The position numbers and the translations under genes are program-made. Under the pieces are notes generated by a model. That model was not told where the DNA came from. It saw only the letters and a list, made by a program, of their open reading frames with translations, and did no database searches. 64,000 nt of DNA from Theristus sp. LFF4_11 (lineage: Eukaryota; Nematoda; Chromadorea; Monhysterida; Xyalidae): positions 62,001 through 126,000 of the forward strand of contig JASANC010003315.1 in NCBI GenBank assembly GCA_030248135.1, in the 5' to 3' direction. Below are positions 22,308 to 31,760 of this stretch, piece by piece; within the stretch, counting starts at the first letter, position 1; the number at the start of each line of letters is the position of its first letter.

Positions 22308-25300
22308 TCAACTCAGTCCCGTCACAGTCCCAAAAAGGGCATCACCGACACGGTCCAACTCCTTCATCTGTTCCATAAAAATGTTGATGTTCTGCAATAA
22401 AAGATGGAATAGTGAAACGAAAGGTAGAATGGTATGGCCACTCTGAAAACACCATATTCAATTTCTTTGAGTAGTATGTTAGGTTCTAATTGTAGCAAGC
22501 AGTATAGTCTGGATGACCTTTTGGGCCCAAAACGAAAAGCGGCGCGTGCGCGTTTCGTTTGGTTCCAGGACCGATTGAGCTGGGGCGCAAACGAAAACGG
22601 GCGCGTGTGTTTCGTTTTGGGCCCATAGTATTTTGATGCGTGTTTTGGCAGCGAGCGTGTTTCACAGTTGTTGCGAATGCGCGTGTTCACATGACTCATA
22701 TGTTTGCAGTGTGGCAGTGCCAGCGTGTGTGTTTTAATTGCACTGTACCGTGTGTGTTTTAGTTTCACATTGCACTATTTTGTGTGCGCTGTTTTGCATA
22801 TCGCCAGCGCGCGTCAGTTATTATGTTTTCATCAGTGAATTTGCCAAACTGAACCGTTTTTTTAAACTTTGGGTCCATGGTAGTCATCAAACCATCAAAC
22901 CAAGAAAACTACGTACTGCATTGAATTTTTGAAAAATTTTGAAGCGGTTTTCCCAACTAAGTCAATGTGTTTTTTACGTTTGTTTGTTGATTCTCACCAA
23001 GAACTTTACGAAACGTTGTTGAAAAATGTTAACTGCGAATCGGAGATTTACACAGGTTTTTCAGATGAAGTTTTACAACGTAATTTTTTTGAACGAGACA
23101 GACATCAGACGTCAAATTGTGTTGTCGTTCAACTTTTGCATGATCTTATGCATGAAATGAAGAAAAAACGCGTTTCTGACTTTTTTGCACGTTTAGCCAC
23201 CGTACTCACTCACCACCGTAACCAAGTTAATTGTGTGTTATTGCATAGTCTTTATGATAGAGGGATGAACATTTTACAGATTCTTAGAAAAAATGCATCC
23301 TACATTATTGTAATGAAAGGATCCGACAGCGAATCATTGGTAAACTTGTCTAAATGGCTCTTTGCAGAAAAACCAGTTTCATTTTTGTCCCGAGTAGCCT
23401 CGTACGTTTTTGATGACTTGAATGTAGACTATTTCTGCATTGCGCCACGAGAAAAAATTAAAATAAGAACCGGTTTACTTCCAAAAGAGCAGACGTATAT
23501 TTTTACGACATGAATGGCGTCAACGTTGACATTAACAACAACAACGAGCCAACCAACACGGATACTCACTTATTGGCGGCTCTTTTGGACGCCAATTGCA
23601 ACGTTACAATCAGAAAAACAATAATTAAACATTGCAGCGAGCTCCTTTTCCAAGCACTTGTGCAAAAATGTTAACGTGTGCTTTTTCTGACAAACAATCG
23701 AAATAAAAAACGGCAAGTAAAGGAATGGTGTTTTTTTACACTAAAGAGCTAAAACATTCACAAAAAATGAGTAAAAACGGCAAGTACAAAACATGCTCAT
23801 TTTGTGAAGTGAATATCAAAATGAACAACAAGTCGCAGACTTTCTGTCAGAAAAAACAGTAAGTAATGCAAAATGCGGCATCGGCAACAATTCAACAAAC
23901 CTCGCAAGAACACATGGTTCACAAACAAAATTAGCAATTTAGTAAAGAAAAAAACCGCTCTGTATAAACGACAAAAAAACACTGGTGTTCCTGTTGATAT
24001 ATCGAATTTCCTGAATTGTCATAAAACTGAAAAAAGGCTAAACGTCAATATTTTCTGATGTTTCTGACATTAGCAAATTCAGGTCTTGTGTCAAACGTTG
24101 CGACAATCTAATCCTGTGTCAATTTAAACAGCAAGTAAAAAAATAATTTTTTGAAACACTCAGTGTGAGAAAAAAACAATCGAAACGAACATTTTTTTAG
24201 ACTAGTAAGAAGTGATTCAGAAAACAACAGGGTATCAGAAAAAACAGCAAGAAACAATCATTTTTAAATGAACAACAGTATGAGTGTGAGAAAAACAATT
24301 TAAAAAAACTGCAAGTATAAAAAATTGAAACAAATGTAAAGTGATAAAAAACTAAAAAAATAGCTCCACGTGGACCAACTTTGCAAAATGAGTTCTTAGA
24401 CAGTTTCCATGACAACTGGGTCTAAGCGTAGCTCGTACGGATCCGAATCTGCCAAGAAGTCGATCAAAAGCTCATGTGCGGCTGCGTTCCGGGGGGCACC
24501 AACAAGGGCATGTATGCCCCCCAGAACGCTTTTTTGGCAATCTTGCGCAGCACCTTGACGAACGGAATGTAGACGATGTCCACACGCGGCACACGGCAGC
24601 TATGGTTTCGGAGCAGTACCTGGAACCACGACTCCAAGTGGTCGAGGTGCTCGCTATTAGCGAACAGACACCTAAAAAAGAAAAAACTTTTGCTCTTTGT
24701 ACATTTTCAAACATATCCTACACACTCGAGGTTTGCGTCTAGAAAATTTAAAAAAACTTTGAAATAACTTAAAAACATAACCCTCGTGTCCTGATGGTAG
24801 TTCAATAGACTATTGTCTATGCGCTAGGGGATCGATCCCCCCCGCCGAGGGGTATATAGGTAGGTACTTAACGACAGAAAGTTCGATGATCACCCTACTC
24901 AATTGCGTTCTGTACGCTTTTCTGAACTAGCCCAGGCTAAAAACATCACCTAAAAAAGTCACAACAACAACTGCGTACCCGAGGCAAAACGTCTCGCGCA
25001 CCCGTTCGTCTTGCGGAATAGCTTTGAACACCGCGTGAGCTACATAATGAACCTCGTTTTTGTACTGTCGAAGACCCTAAAAATAAAAAAACGTATTGTT
25101 TGACAAAAAAACAAAGTGAAACTTGTTTCTATACTGCCGCAATTAAAAAAACTGCAAAATTAAGAAAAAACCGCGATAAAAAAACGTACACGTGTGAGGG
25201 GCGTGAGAATGTCGCTGCACACGCATGCCATAAACCAGATCGGACGAGCAGCGCTGGAGACAGTTTGTGTCGACGATGATGCGACGGCGGTTGGATCCGG

Positions 25301-28300
25301 TGGTGCCGGTGGTTCGTTTTCTTTGTTCGATTCACGCAGCGGATTCATTTTTTTAGTTTTGTTTTCACACAGCAGACCACTGAAAAGACAACCAGTTGCG
25401 TTGAAAAATTAATTGGCAAAGCGAAAGAAACAGTATACAGTACATTATTGTGGTGATTGGCTGTTTCTTTTGAGGCGGAGTTTTCTGTTTCTCAGAGCAC
25501 ATTTCAAAGAAAAACAACATTGCACAGCGATAAGAAACAAGAAAAACTGCAAAACTGGTTTAGTTTTATTCATAGTCTAAACGCAAGATGTCCTTGACGT
25601 CTTTGATGACTTTGACGTGCAAACGCAACTCATAGGGGTTAAATTCTGCCAAAAACTCGGAGAGACGCTGACGCTCTGGCTCGTTTTCAGTGGCCAAAAT
25701 TATGTTGTGGAAAAAAATGCCAAAACGTATGTGTGTCAATGCTTTCAAGTAATGGACCAATCGACACACACATTTGAAATGGAGCTTGGATCACTTGACC
25801 AGGCTCACACGTCTGCATGCAGAGGTGTTCATGTGCAGGAATCAGCTCCAAGAGGCAACTGAAATTTTGTTGTTGTTTTATGTTCAAAATTTTGTTCAAA
25901 AACTGAAAAAAACATTTGGCAAAAAATTATTTTTACCCTGCACAGTATTGCAAAAACGTGTTTGGATTGTTTGGATGAGTTACAGTAGATTTCTTCAGAC
26001 ATTCAACCAGCGCATGCGCCAACATATGCAGTTCCCATGTGTAGTTTCGCAATTCCTAAAATCCAACTACTTATCTGGAATGTACGGAAACACCAAAAAA
26101 ATTAATGAGGTAGAAAATATTTCACTTGATCGGCTGGTTCAGTAATCTGCGTGCAGTCACAAATTGAATTAGCGACCAATTCGTTTTGTTCAGTTGTTAC
26201 ATTCAGCGGTGGCATTATTATGGTATACTGCAAAGAAGTTTTTATTATTATTGAGATTATTAAAACCAAACATATTTTGAGTGCTACGAATGAGTCATTT
26301 ATGATCTTAAAGCTTAAAGTGCTTCTTTCTGTGTTTATCCCCCCTTCCCATTTGCATTGCTTGAATCAACGTGGTGTCTTCCCTTGGTTGGCCACATTTT
26401 TTAAACAATTGTCATTACATGCGGCCGCTTTCCTTCTTCGGTTGAAATTCTTCGTTTTGAAATTAATACTCATGATTTGTGTATAGCGTCATATTAAAAT
26501 TTTGGTTTTCTGCTGCAACAATTTCGCTTCCTTTATTCGACGCTGTTCTTTTTATGTGTCTTTCTTAAACAAGGATGATAATACATTAAAAATGTAGAAT
26601 TCTGGTGCATCAGTTATTTCTAGCTTCGGTGCAATACCGTATTACCTCTAATAAACCCCCATGGGGGTTTATTTCTAAAGCGACTTCTGGGGGTGGGGGT
26701 TTGTTGAAAAATGGCAAAAATACCTTGCATGGCAGGCAAGAAAGTCGCAGAAACTTCTACTTTTCACAGAGATTTCCTTTTGTAACAGCCTTTTGTAATG
26801 AAATTACCACTAACTCATCTCTTTGGGGCCTTTGGTAGCACAATTTCACCAATGTCACTGCATTCAGCCACTGAATTCGCTAGGTATGTGTTTCAAACAG
26901 GTTTCTAATAAACCCCCATAGGGGATTGTTTGGGGGGGGGATTATTTAGAAACTTGTCGAGGGGGGGGTTATTTGGGGGGGGGAGGTTAATTTGGGGGGT
27001 AATAGAGGTAATACGGTAATCTTAGTGCGCTTAACGTTTGTCGCACATGATTTTTGTTTTTGTATAATTTTGTTAACTGTGAAACAACCAACCGCTGAGT
27101 TCTTATTACTAGCGCTTGGTTGGTTGGTTTTTCTATCTTTTGATCTTTAAACCTTATGCAGATTTTTTAGACTTTTGAGCATTCATCATTTCAATAATCT
27201 GGCCACGATTAACGTTTGTCGCACATGACAATTTGTTTAAAAATGCAAACATCTGCTGTTTAACAGTAAAACGCAGTAACTTTAGTAATAAGTGGAGAAA
27301 CGCAACAAAAAAACATTTTTTCGTGAAAAAACAGTTTCTTTTTTGCCAAGAATTAAAAAAACGGTTTTTTACTTATAGAAAATCTGAATTTTCAACCGTC
27401 GAATCCGCCACTCAATCGTGCGTGAAAAAGTTATTATTATTCAGAAAACCGACAAGAAAAAGCTTTATCCAGCTTTTCTTGCTCACTTGTGTGTTTGGCA
27501 AAATCTAAAGCAATATTCTGAAGCTGAAAAAACCTTTTCGAGAAAAAAATCCATGGTAAAAAACAGTTTTAAAACCATGAAATAAACCCGGTTTTTTTCA
27601 ACCCTAGTAATAAGAATGCTAGTATTCTAACTACCGTATTACCCCCATTAAACACCACCCCACCATTAATCCCCCCCACCAATAAACCTCCACCCCCCCC
27701 CCCGACCAGTTTCCAAATAATCCCCCCCCCACAAATAATCCCACATGGGGGTTAATTGGAAATCTGTTTGAAACACATACCCAGCGATATCAGTGGCTGG
27801 TTGCAGTGAAAATGATGAAATTGTGCTACCAAAGGCCCCAAATGAGTGAGTTAATAGTAATTGCATTACAAAAGGCTGTTATAAAAGGAAATTTCTATGT
27901 AGAGTAGAAGTTTCTACGACTTTCTTGCCTGCCATGCAAGGTATTTTTGCCATTTTTCAACAAACCCCCACCCCTAGAATTTTTTTGTAAATAAACCCCC
28001 CCCACCAATAATCCCCCCCACCAATAAACCCCCACCCCTAAAAGTCGCTGACGTATTAATCCCCCATGGGGGTTTATTGGGGGTAATACGGTATCTGTAT
28101 TTTGATTTTTAAACCATATTCTTTGTTGCAATTTTTTGGACTCTGAGCATGCAGTGCATTCGTCATTTTTTTCGCTTCGCTGCGCGTAACGTTTGTCGCG
28201 CGTGTTTGAAAATTTAGAATTTAACAATGACACGCATGATTCATATGTACAATAAATCCAAACGCAAGTCGACCCCATATCGGAGCTGTTGGTTTAAGAT

Positions 28301-30541
28301 TATATTTAAGATCTGTCCCATCAATCATTTTCTCGCTACGGTACAATAATTTTCAACTTATCAGCATGTTTGAAAATTTTTGCTTAAAATTTGGACATGG
28401 GGTGTGACAAAAAAGAAACGCACGCAGATTGGGGGGGGGTTGAGAAACAAATTCAAAACAAAAACAATTTAATTCATATATTTTCAACTTGTTTTTTGGG
28501 GAGGGGCAAGTTTTGCAGAACTGCAAAGTGAAAACGGTAGCGTTTCATCAGTTTCATTTCATCGTTTCAAATCGACAACGTCGTCAGTCAGCCTGCATGT
28601 GAACTTAGTTTAGCAGGAACCTTGCCTTCATCGTATTTCACTGACACTTGACACAAAGCTTCTGCAAAATGATGATTTACCAGTTCAGTTCGACACGGCT
28701 CATTGCACGTTTACATTTTTTATGAATCGAAGAACTGTGATTTTTAAAGTAAAAAAAGTTTTTTTCAAGAAAAAAGTTTAAAAAATGGTTTAGTTTTTAT
28801 CCAGCTTTGTGTCATGCATTTTGTGTCATTTTTTTATCTTTAGTTCCTTTCAAACACAACTGACATCAAACACGCGCACTGGCGATATACAAAACAGCGC
28901 ACACAAAATAGTGCAATGTGAAATTAAAACACACTCGGCACAGTGCAATTAAAACACACACGCTGGCACTTCCACACTGCAAACATATGAGTCATGTGAA
29001 CACGCGCATTCGCAACAACTGTGAAACACGCTCGCTGCCAAAACACACATCAAAATACTATGGGCCCCAAAAACGAAACACACACGCACCCGTTTTCGTT
29101 TGCGCCCCAGCTCAATCGGTCCTGGAACCAAACAAAATGCGCACGCGCCGCTTTTCGTTTTGGGCCCAAACGGTCATCCAGACTATACCCAAAGGTGTTT
29201 TACCACAGACAGATCTTATAGTCTGGGCAAAACATCAGCGAACCTAGGTAGTAAATCTCACAAAATCAACCATCCCGGGCAATAAAGCCACAAGGGACCC
29301 GGTGTTTTGCAAGCGTATACAATACATGATGTTCGCTGTTTGCGGTTTCGCCAGGTAGACGCATACCGCGGTGTCCCCTGGCTCGTCAGTGCGACGGACA
29401 CCAGGCAGAACTGCCGAAGATGTTTTACCACAGACAGATCTTATAGTCTGGGCAAAACATCAGCGAACCTAGGTAGTAAATCTCACAAAATCAACCATCC
29501 CGGGCAATAAAGCCACAAGGGACCCGGTGTTTTGCAAGCGTATACAATACATGATGTTCGCTGTTCTTTTCAATCAACATCCCAAAAACACTATTATGAA
29601 TGCCAAAAAACCCTCTGTTGTGTTTCAACTGAGAACTCTATTCTATTCTGCAATTTGTCGTGTTAATGTCACAAAGTACCATGTAATCTTTTAATATTTT
29701 GCAGTTTTGTGGAAAACAAAGGCGAAAGAATTGATTTGTAACCAAAAATCGTGATGCACCTTATACCTAATGCACCAACAAGGTCCCTGGCAACACAATT
29801 CTCGCCGCAGTCCTGTTATACGCCATTATTGTGCAAACAATATTTACGAAGTCAACTTTCTTTGCGTTCAACATAGATCATGTAAGCCAAACGTTAACTG
29901 TGCTTTATCTTAATTTTATCCAAAATTAAGATAGAAGTTTGGTAACTGTGCTTTCACAGTCCAGTTCAGTGAGGAAGCACACGCAATCTGGAAAACATTG
30001 TTGTTCCTGAGTGGCCACGGGCAATGTGAAAAACATGAATGCAATGTAATAAACACGTGAATCATGATTGGTTGATTGTTTATTGCAGATTGCGTGGTAT
30101 GGTTTGTTATGAATGGTTAGTTCTGAAATGTAAAATGATCTGGATTGGCTGCTTGTACAACACCCGTTATGCAACTGCATCAGCAACGTTTTGCCGATCA
30201 TTTTTTTCAAAGCGTTGCCGAATTTAAAAAAAATCTGAATAAAGGCTTGGCTTTTCAATCATTTTTTAAATAGGTAAACGGCACTAGGTCGACATAGCTG
30301 GCGTTTTGGAATAGAATTTGACATGGAATAGATTTTTGAATGGATTTTCGGATGTATTTGTCTTCTTTAGCGTGCACCGTCAGTTTTTGCTAAAAGTCAA
30401 TAAAGCACAAAAATGAAAATAAAACAATAAAACCATGAAAATCAATAGAACAAAAAATCGTTCAAAATCAACAGCAACCTTGTCGTCGGTGCGGTCAAGC
30501 GTGGATGGTTCCGCGTGATTGCCCGACGTGCTGCACTCCAG
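22308..30541 (-). CDS. 3' part of an unrecognised gene (three exons)
   Basis: Three minus-strand exons join in phase 0. 30541-30479 follows TTTTTTGTGCAG and ends AAG before GTTGCT. 30389-~30294 follows GACTTTTAG and reads QKLTVHAKEDKYIRKSIQKS and on. 22391-22308 follows TTATTGCAG and reads NINIFMEQMKELDRVGDALF then GTVTGLS and stop, with AATAAA ~40 bases later. I do not recognise the protein; the C terminus looks helical. Upstream exons are missing from my reading; a frame at 31276-31192 with a GTAAGT donor is a candidate but does not close in phase. If the model is right, the last intron is ~7.9 kb and contains the whole Polinton-like element. The middle donor could also be 9 bases further on (30285). 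Confidence 0.5.
22502..22817 (+). repeat. Left terminal inverted repeat of the Polinton-like element
   Basis: A GC-richer block holding GGGCCCAAAACGAAAAGCGG and GTTTTGGCAGCGAGCGTGTT. It is the reverse complement, with scattered changes, of 28872-29187. Confidence 0.85.
22884..23513 (+). pseudogene. Decayed FtsK/HerA-type DNA-packaging ATPase
   Basis: The frame is open from after a TAG at 22881-22883 to TGA at 23511. It resembles the A32/FtsK-like packaging ATPases of Polintons and related DNA elements in its order of blocks. A P-loop-like stretch HQTKKTT (normally G-rich GKT) comes first, then SHQELYETLL, a Walker B-like VVVQLLHDLMHEM, the sensor-type THHRNQVNC.LLHSL region, ILRKNASYIIVMKGSDS, and an ending KIRTGLLPKEQTYIF. 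The P-loop glycines are replaced and His stands where the first acidic residue of Walker B is expected. A stop lies just upstream and no ATG fits the full domain. It is therefore probably inactive. Assignment is from motif order only. Confidence 0.6.
23510..23674 (+). CDS. Small frame overlapping the ATPase stop (54 aa)
   Basis: The ATG overlaps the ATPase TGA as ATGA. The 54-residue product has an Asn-rich N terminus followed by a helical THLLAALLDANCNVTIRKTI / IKHCSELLFQALVQKC segment. A short Arg/Lys-rich protein with this kind of core accompanies the structural genes of Polinton-like elements as I remember them. The frame stops earlier than expected for that family, so it may be truncated. 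Confidence 0.4.
   Translation: MNGVNVDINNNNEPTNTDTHLLAALLDANCNVTIRKTIIKHCSELLFQALVQKC
23700..24345 (+). repeat. Degenerate repeats with CGGCAAGTA / CAGCAAGTA cores
   Basis: The core (A)nC(G/A)GCAAGTA recurs at irregular 40-150-base spacing (near 23715, 23782, 24130, 24245 and 24312). Nearby stretches are similar (AAACAATCGAAA and TGTGAGAAAAA). It looks like an old tandem expansion. A LINE-like frame lies inside it. Confidence 0.4.
23873..24058 (+). pseudogene. Fragment of a non-LTR retrotransposon ORF2 (linker before RT)
   Basis: A 61-codon frame reads NTWFTNKISNLVKKKTALYK / RQKNTGVPVDISNF. This fits the W-(F/W)-x-x-x-(I/L)-x-x-L-x-x-K-K-x-x-L-Y-x-(K/R) pattern found between the endonuclease and reverse transcriptase domains of LINE-type ORF2 proteins. 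Neither flanking domain is visible, so this is a short dead fragment nested in the Polinton-like element. Confidence 0.5.
24403..25348 (-). CDS. Unrecognised three-exon gene with a frame break (copy 1)
   Basis: Exon 1 (25348-~25190) opens MNPLRESNKENEPPAPPDPT and ends ILTPLTR before GTACGT. Exon 2 (about 25082-25012) reads GLRQYKNEVHYVAHAVFKAI and on, ending before GTACGC. Exon 3 (about 24672-24403) reads CLFANSEHLDHLESWFQVLL, then VDIVYIPFVKVLRKIAKK. Phases close at both introns. In exon 3 the frame must shift by one base at a run of six A near 24535 to continue as SVLGGIHALV and DFLADSDPYELRLDPVVMET, which matches the neighbour at 25566-25885. Without the shift the product ends ...GTQPHMSF. 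I do not recognise the family. The N terminus contains a KEN tripeptide. It lies inside the Polinton-like element. Confidence 0.5.
24775..24960 (+). repeat. tRNA-derived SINE-like repeat
   Basis: The head folds like a tRNA: CCCTCG at 24781 pairs with CGAGGG near 24846, an ATAGA/TCTAT anticodon-like stem sits between, and GGGGATCGATCCCC forms a T-arm. The body is shared with 15710-15842. A true tRNA would not have this tail, so I call a SINE. Confidence 0.55.
25566..25885 (-). pseudogene. Partial paralogue of the unrecognised gene (copy 2)
   Basis: Downstream of an acceptor (AAATTTCAG near 25860) a frame begins CLLELIPAHEHL, comparable to CLFANSEHLDHL in copy 1. It must then shift frame around a GTGTGTGTG run near 25765 to reach YLKALTHIRFGIFFHN and EFLAEFNPYELRLHVK, ending KDILRLDYE and stop at 25566. 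The NPYELRL/DPYELRL block and its spacing to the stop tie the two copies together. No exons equivalent to copy 1 exons 1-2 were found, so this is a partial, probably dead duplicate. Confidence 0.45.
26627..27019 (+). mobile_element. MITE with TACCGTATTACC ends, copy 1
   Basis: Begins TACCGTATTACC and ends GGTAATACGGTA. Just inside, the left end carries AATAAACCCCCATGGGGGTTT, a self-complementary block; the right end has long G runs. The flanking TA could be a Tc/mariner-type target duplication. No coding capacity. Confidence 0.75.
27632..28093 (-). mobile_element. MITE with TACCGTATTACC ends, copy 2 (inverted)
   Basis: The same family in opposite orientation, 0.6 kb from copy 1. The shared internal block CTTGCATGGCAGGCAAGAAAG appears here as its complement. 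Long C runs near the left end mirror the G runs of copy 1. Confidence 0.75.
28094..28871. other. Inner right part of the Polinton-like element, no gene
   Basis: Apart from a 9-base G run at 28429 and a G-rich patch near 28497, I see no gene or repeat. Structural genes would be expected here in a complete Polinton and are absent. Confidence 0.45.
28872..29187 (-). repeat. Right terminal inverted repeat of the Polinton-like element
   Basis: The reverse complement of 22502-22817 with scattered substitutions. It ends ...GGTCATCCAGACTATA at 29187. Confidence 0.85.
29197..29566 (+). repeat. ~147-bp direct repeat pair (TRIM-like or tandem duplicate)
   Basis: 29197-29343 and 29419-29566 are almost identical, from GTTTTACCACAGACAGATCT to ATACATGATGTTCGCTGTT, separated by ~75 GC-richer bases. 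Each begins near TGTTTT and has TACA near its end, as short LTRs can, but no clear primer-binding site or polypurine tract is visible. Each also contains TTATAGTCTGGGC, echoing the adjacent Polinton-like terminus. Confidence 0.6.
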
Positions 30542-31382
30542 CTGCACAAAAAACAGAATAGAACAATGTTATGTTCTGTTCAGCTCTTCAGCTCTCACAA
30601 GACTCATATTTTGACAGATAAACACATGTTCACCTTTTAGGGATAATAAAGTTCGTATATTGTTAACACTGCATTCCATTTTAGTTGATGACGCAATAGT
30701 CATGTTCACATGTTCTTTTTACGTCATTCGCCATTGTTTGACGACATTACCTGTTAACTTCTTGTTTACAACATTTTTAGTTTTCACATTCCAATCCTCA
30801 CGTCCATGATTCGTCATTGTTTTCTGTCATGACTGAGTATGTACCAAAACCTTTGTTGATGATTAAATTCGTTTTGTTTATTCTGCAGTGTTGACATTTT
30901 TGAAAACTTATTTTTCTATCCTGTAGTGTATTAGCTGTGTGCCCTTTTTATCTTATAACAACAACAACGAATAGGTTCGGTGGAGTGGTAGATTTCAGAT
31001 GTACTTGCCGCTCTATCTAAACGTCCTCTGCTACTGCGATAAACAAAGTAAACAGCACATTCCTCGGGTGGTAATCACCTTTCACAGCAGTTTTGACACA
31101 AAATTAAAGAATAGGTACCCAAATAAAATTAAACAATAGGTGCGCAAATAAAATCTAAAATGCAAGAAAGTAATTACACGTACAAACTTACGAAACCAGA
31201 AAAAACGGACAAAAATTGCAGACCAGCACCGGACAAGAAAAAGATTACGGCATGAATTTTGCTGGTCAATTTTCATTCACTCAAGGCTCCTTAGCTGTGA
31301 TTGCAAGTCGGTGACCACTCGTTCTGGCTGCAAAGTTTTTTTCATCAAATATCCCACGTGATTCGTTTTTGGAACATTTTTT

Positions 31383-31460
31383 GTGACTTCGAGGGAATGT
31401 GGGATTCGAGCCCACATTTTTTGATTTGACGGACCAGAAACCACTTGCTCACCGAGTCCC
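31383..31460 (-). other. tRNA-like sequence (pseudo-tRNA or SINE head)
   Basis: The minus strand has an A-box-like GGTGAGCAAGTGGTTTCTGG and a good B box with a paired T-arm, GTGGGCTCGAATCCCAC. The anticodon arm does not fold cleanly and the acceptor stem is only partial (GGGA/TCCC). I therefore call a tRNA-derived relic, not a functional tRNA. Confidence 0.4.
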
Positions 31461-31760
31461 GTCTTTCTTCAGCCATTATTTCTTTCATGTAAAACAATTA
31501 TCCTCGTTCTAGGAAAAAGATCAAATCAAATTCAAATTCGCATTTTTTATACAAAAATTCCGTTTCCCCACTGATTGGAGCGTTAGATCATCAGAGGGAC
31601 TGTTACTAAAGCACATCTAGACTTAACCAGCTACTCCCAATATTGGTCGACTCCATGCATAGTTGCACGGTAACAAGCAAACACACTGGCACTCAGGGCT
31701 AACATACGCGTGCTAGTGCGTTTGTTTGTGACTGCTGTTTGATATTATGAAACCTCTAAA

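Larger units (their letters stand above)
22502..29187. mobile_element. Polinton/Maverick-like element with ~316-bp inverted termini
   Basis: Outer ends are mirror copies. The left starts TATAGTCTGGATGACC at 22502 and the right ends with its complement at 29187. Similarity runs ~316 bp inward (22502-22817 and 28872-29187). Long TIRs plus a packaging-ATPase-like frame just inside the left TIR fit Polinton-like DNA transposons. The 6.7-kb copy lacks recognisable polymerase B, integrase, protease and capsid genes, so it is truncated or non-autonomous. Nested within are a LINE fragment, a SINE, a MITE pair and a duplicated gene of unknown function. I could not fix a target duplication. Two independent inverted repeats are the alternative reading. 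Confidence 0.6.

Noticed and set aside
22364..22768. 134-codon minus frame similar to a plus frame at 28918-29247
   Set aside because: Both are translations of the inverted termini of the 6.7-kb element; the similarity is at DNA level.
31383..31460. Functional tRNA gene on the minus strand
   Set aside because: The B box and T-arm are good but the anticodon arm and acceptor stem do not form a complete cloverleaf.
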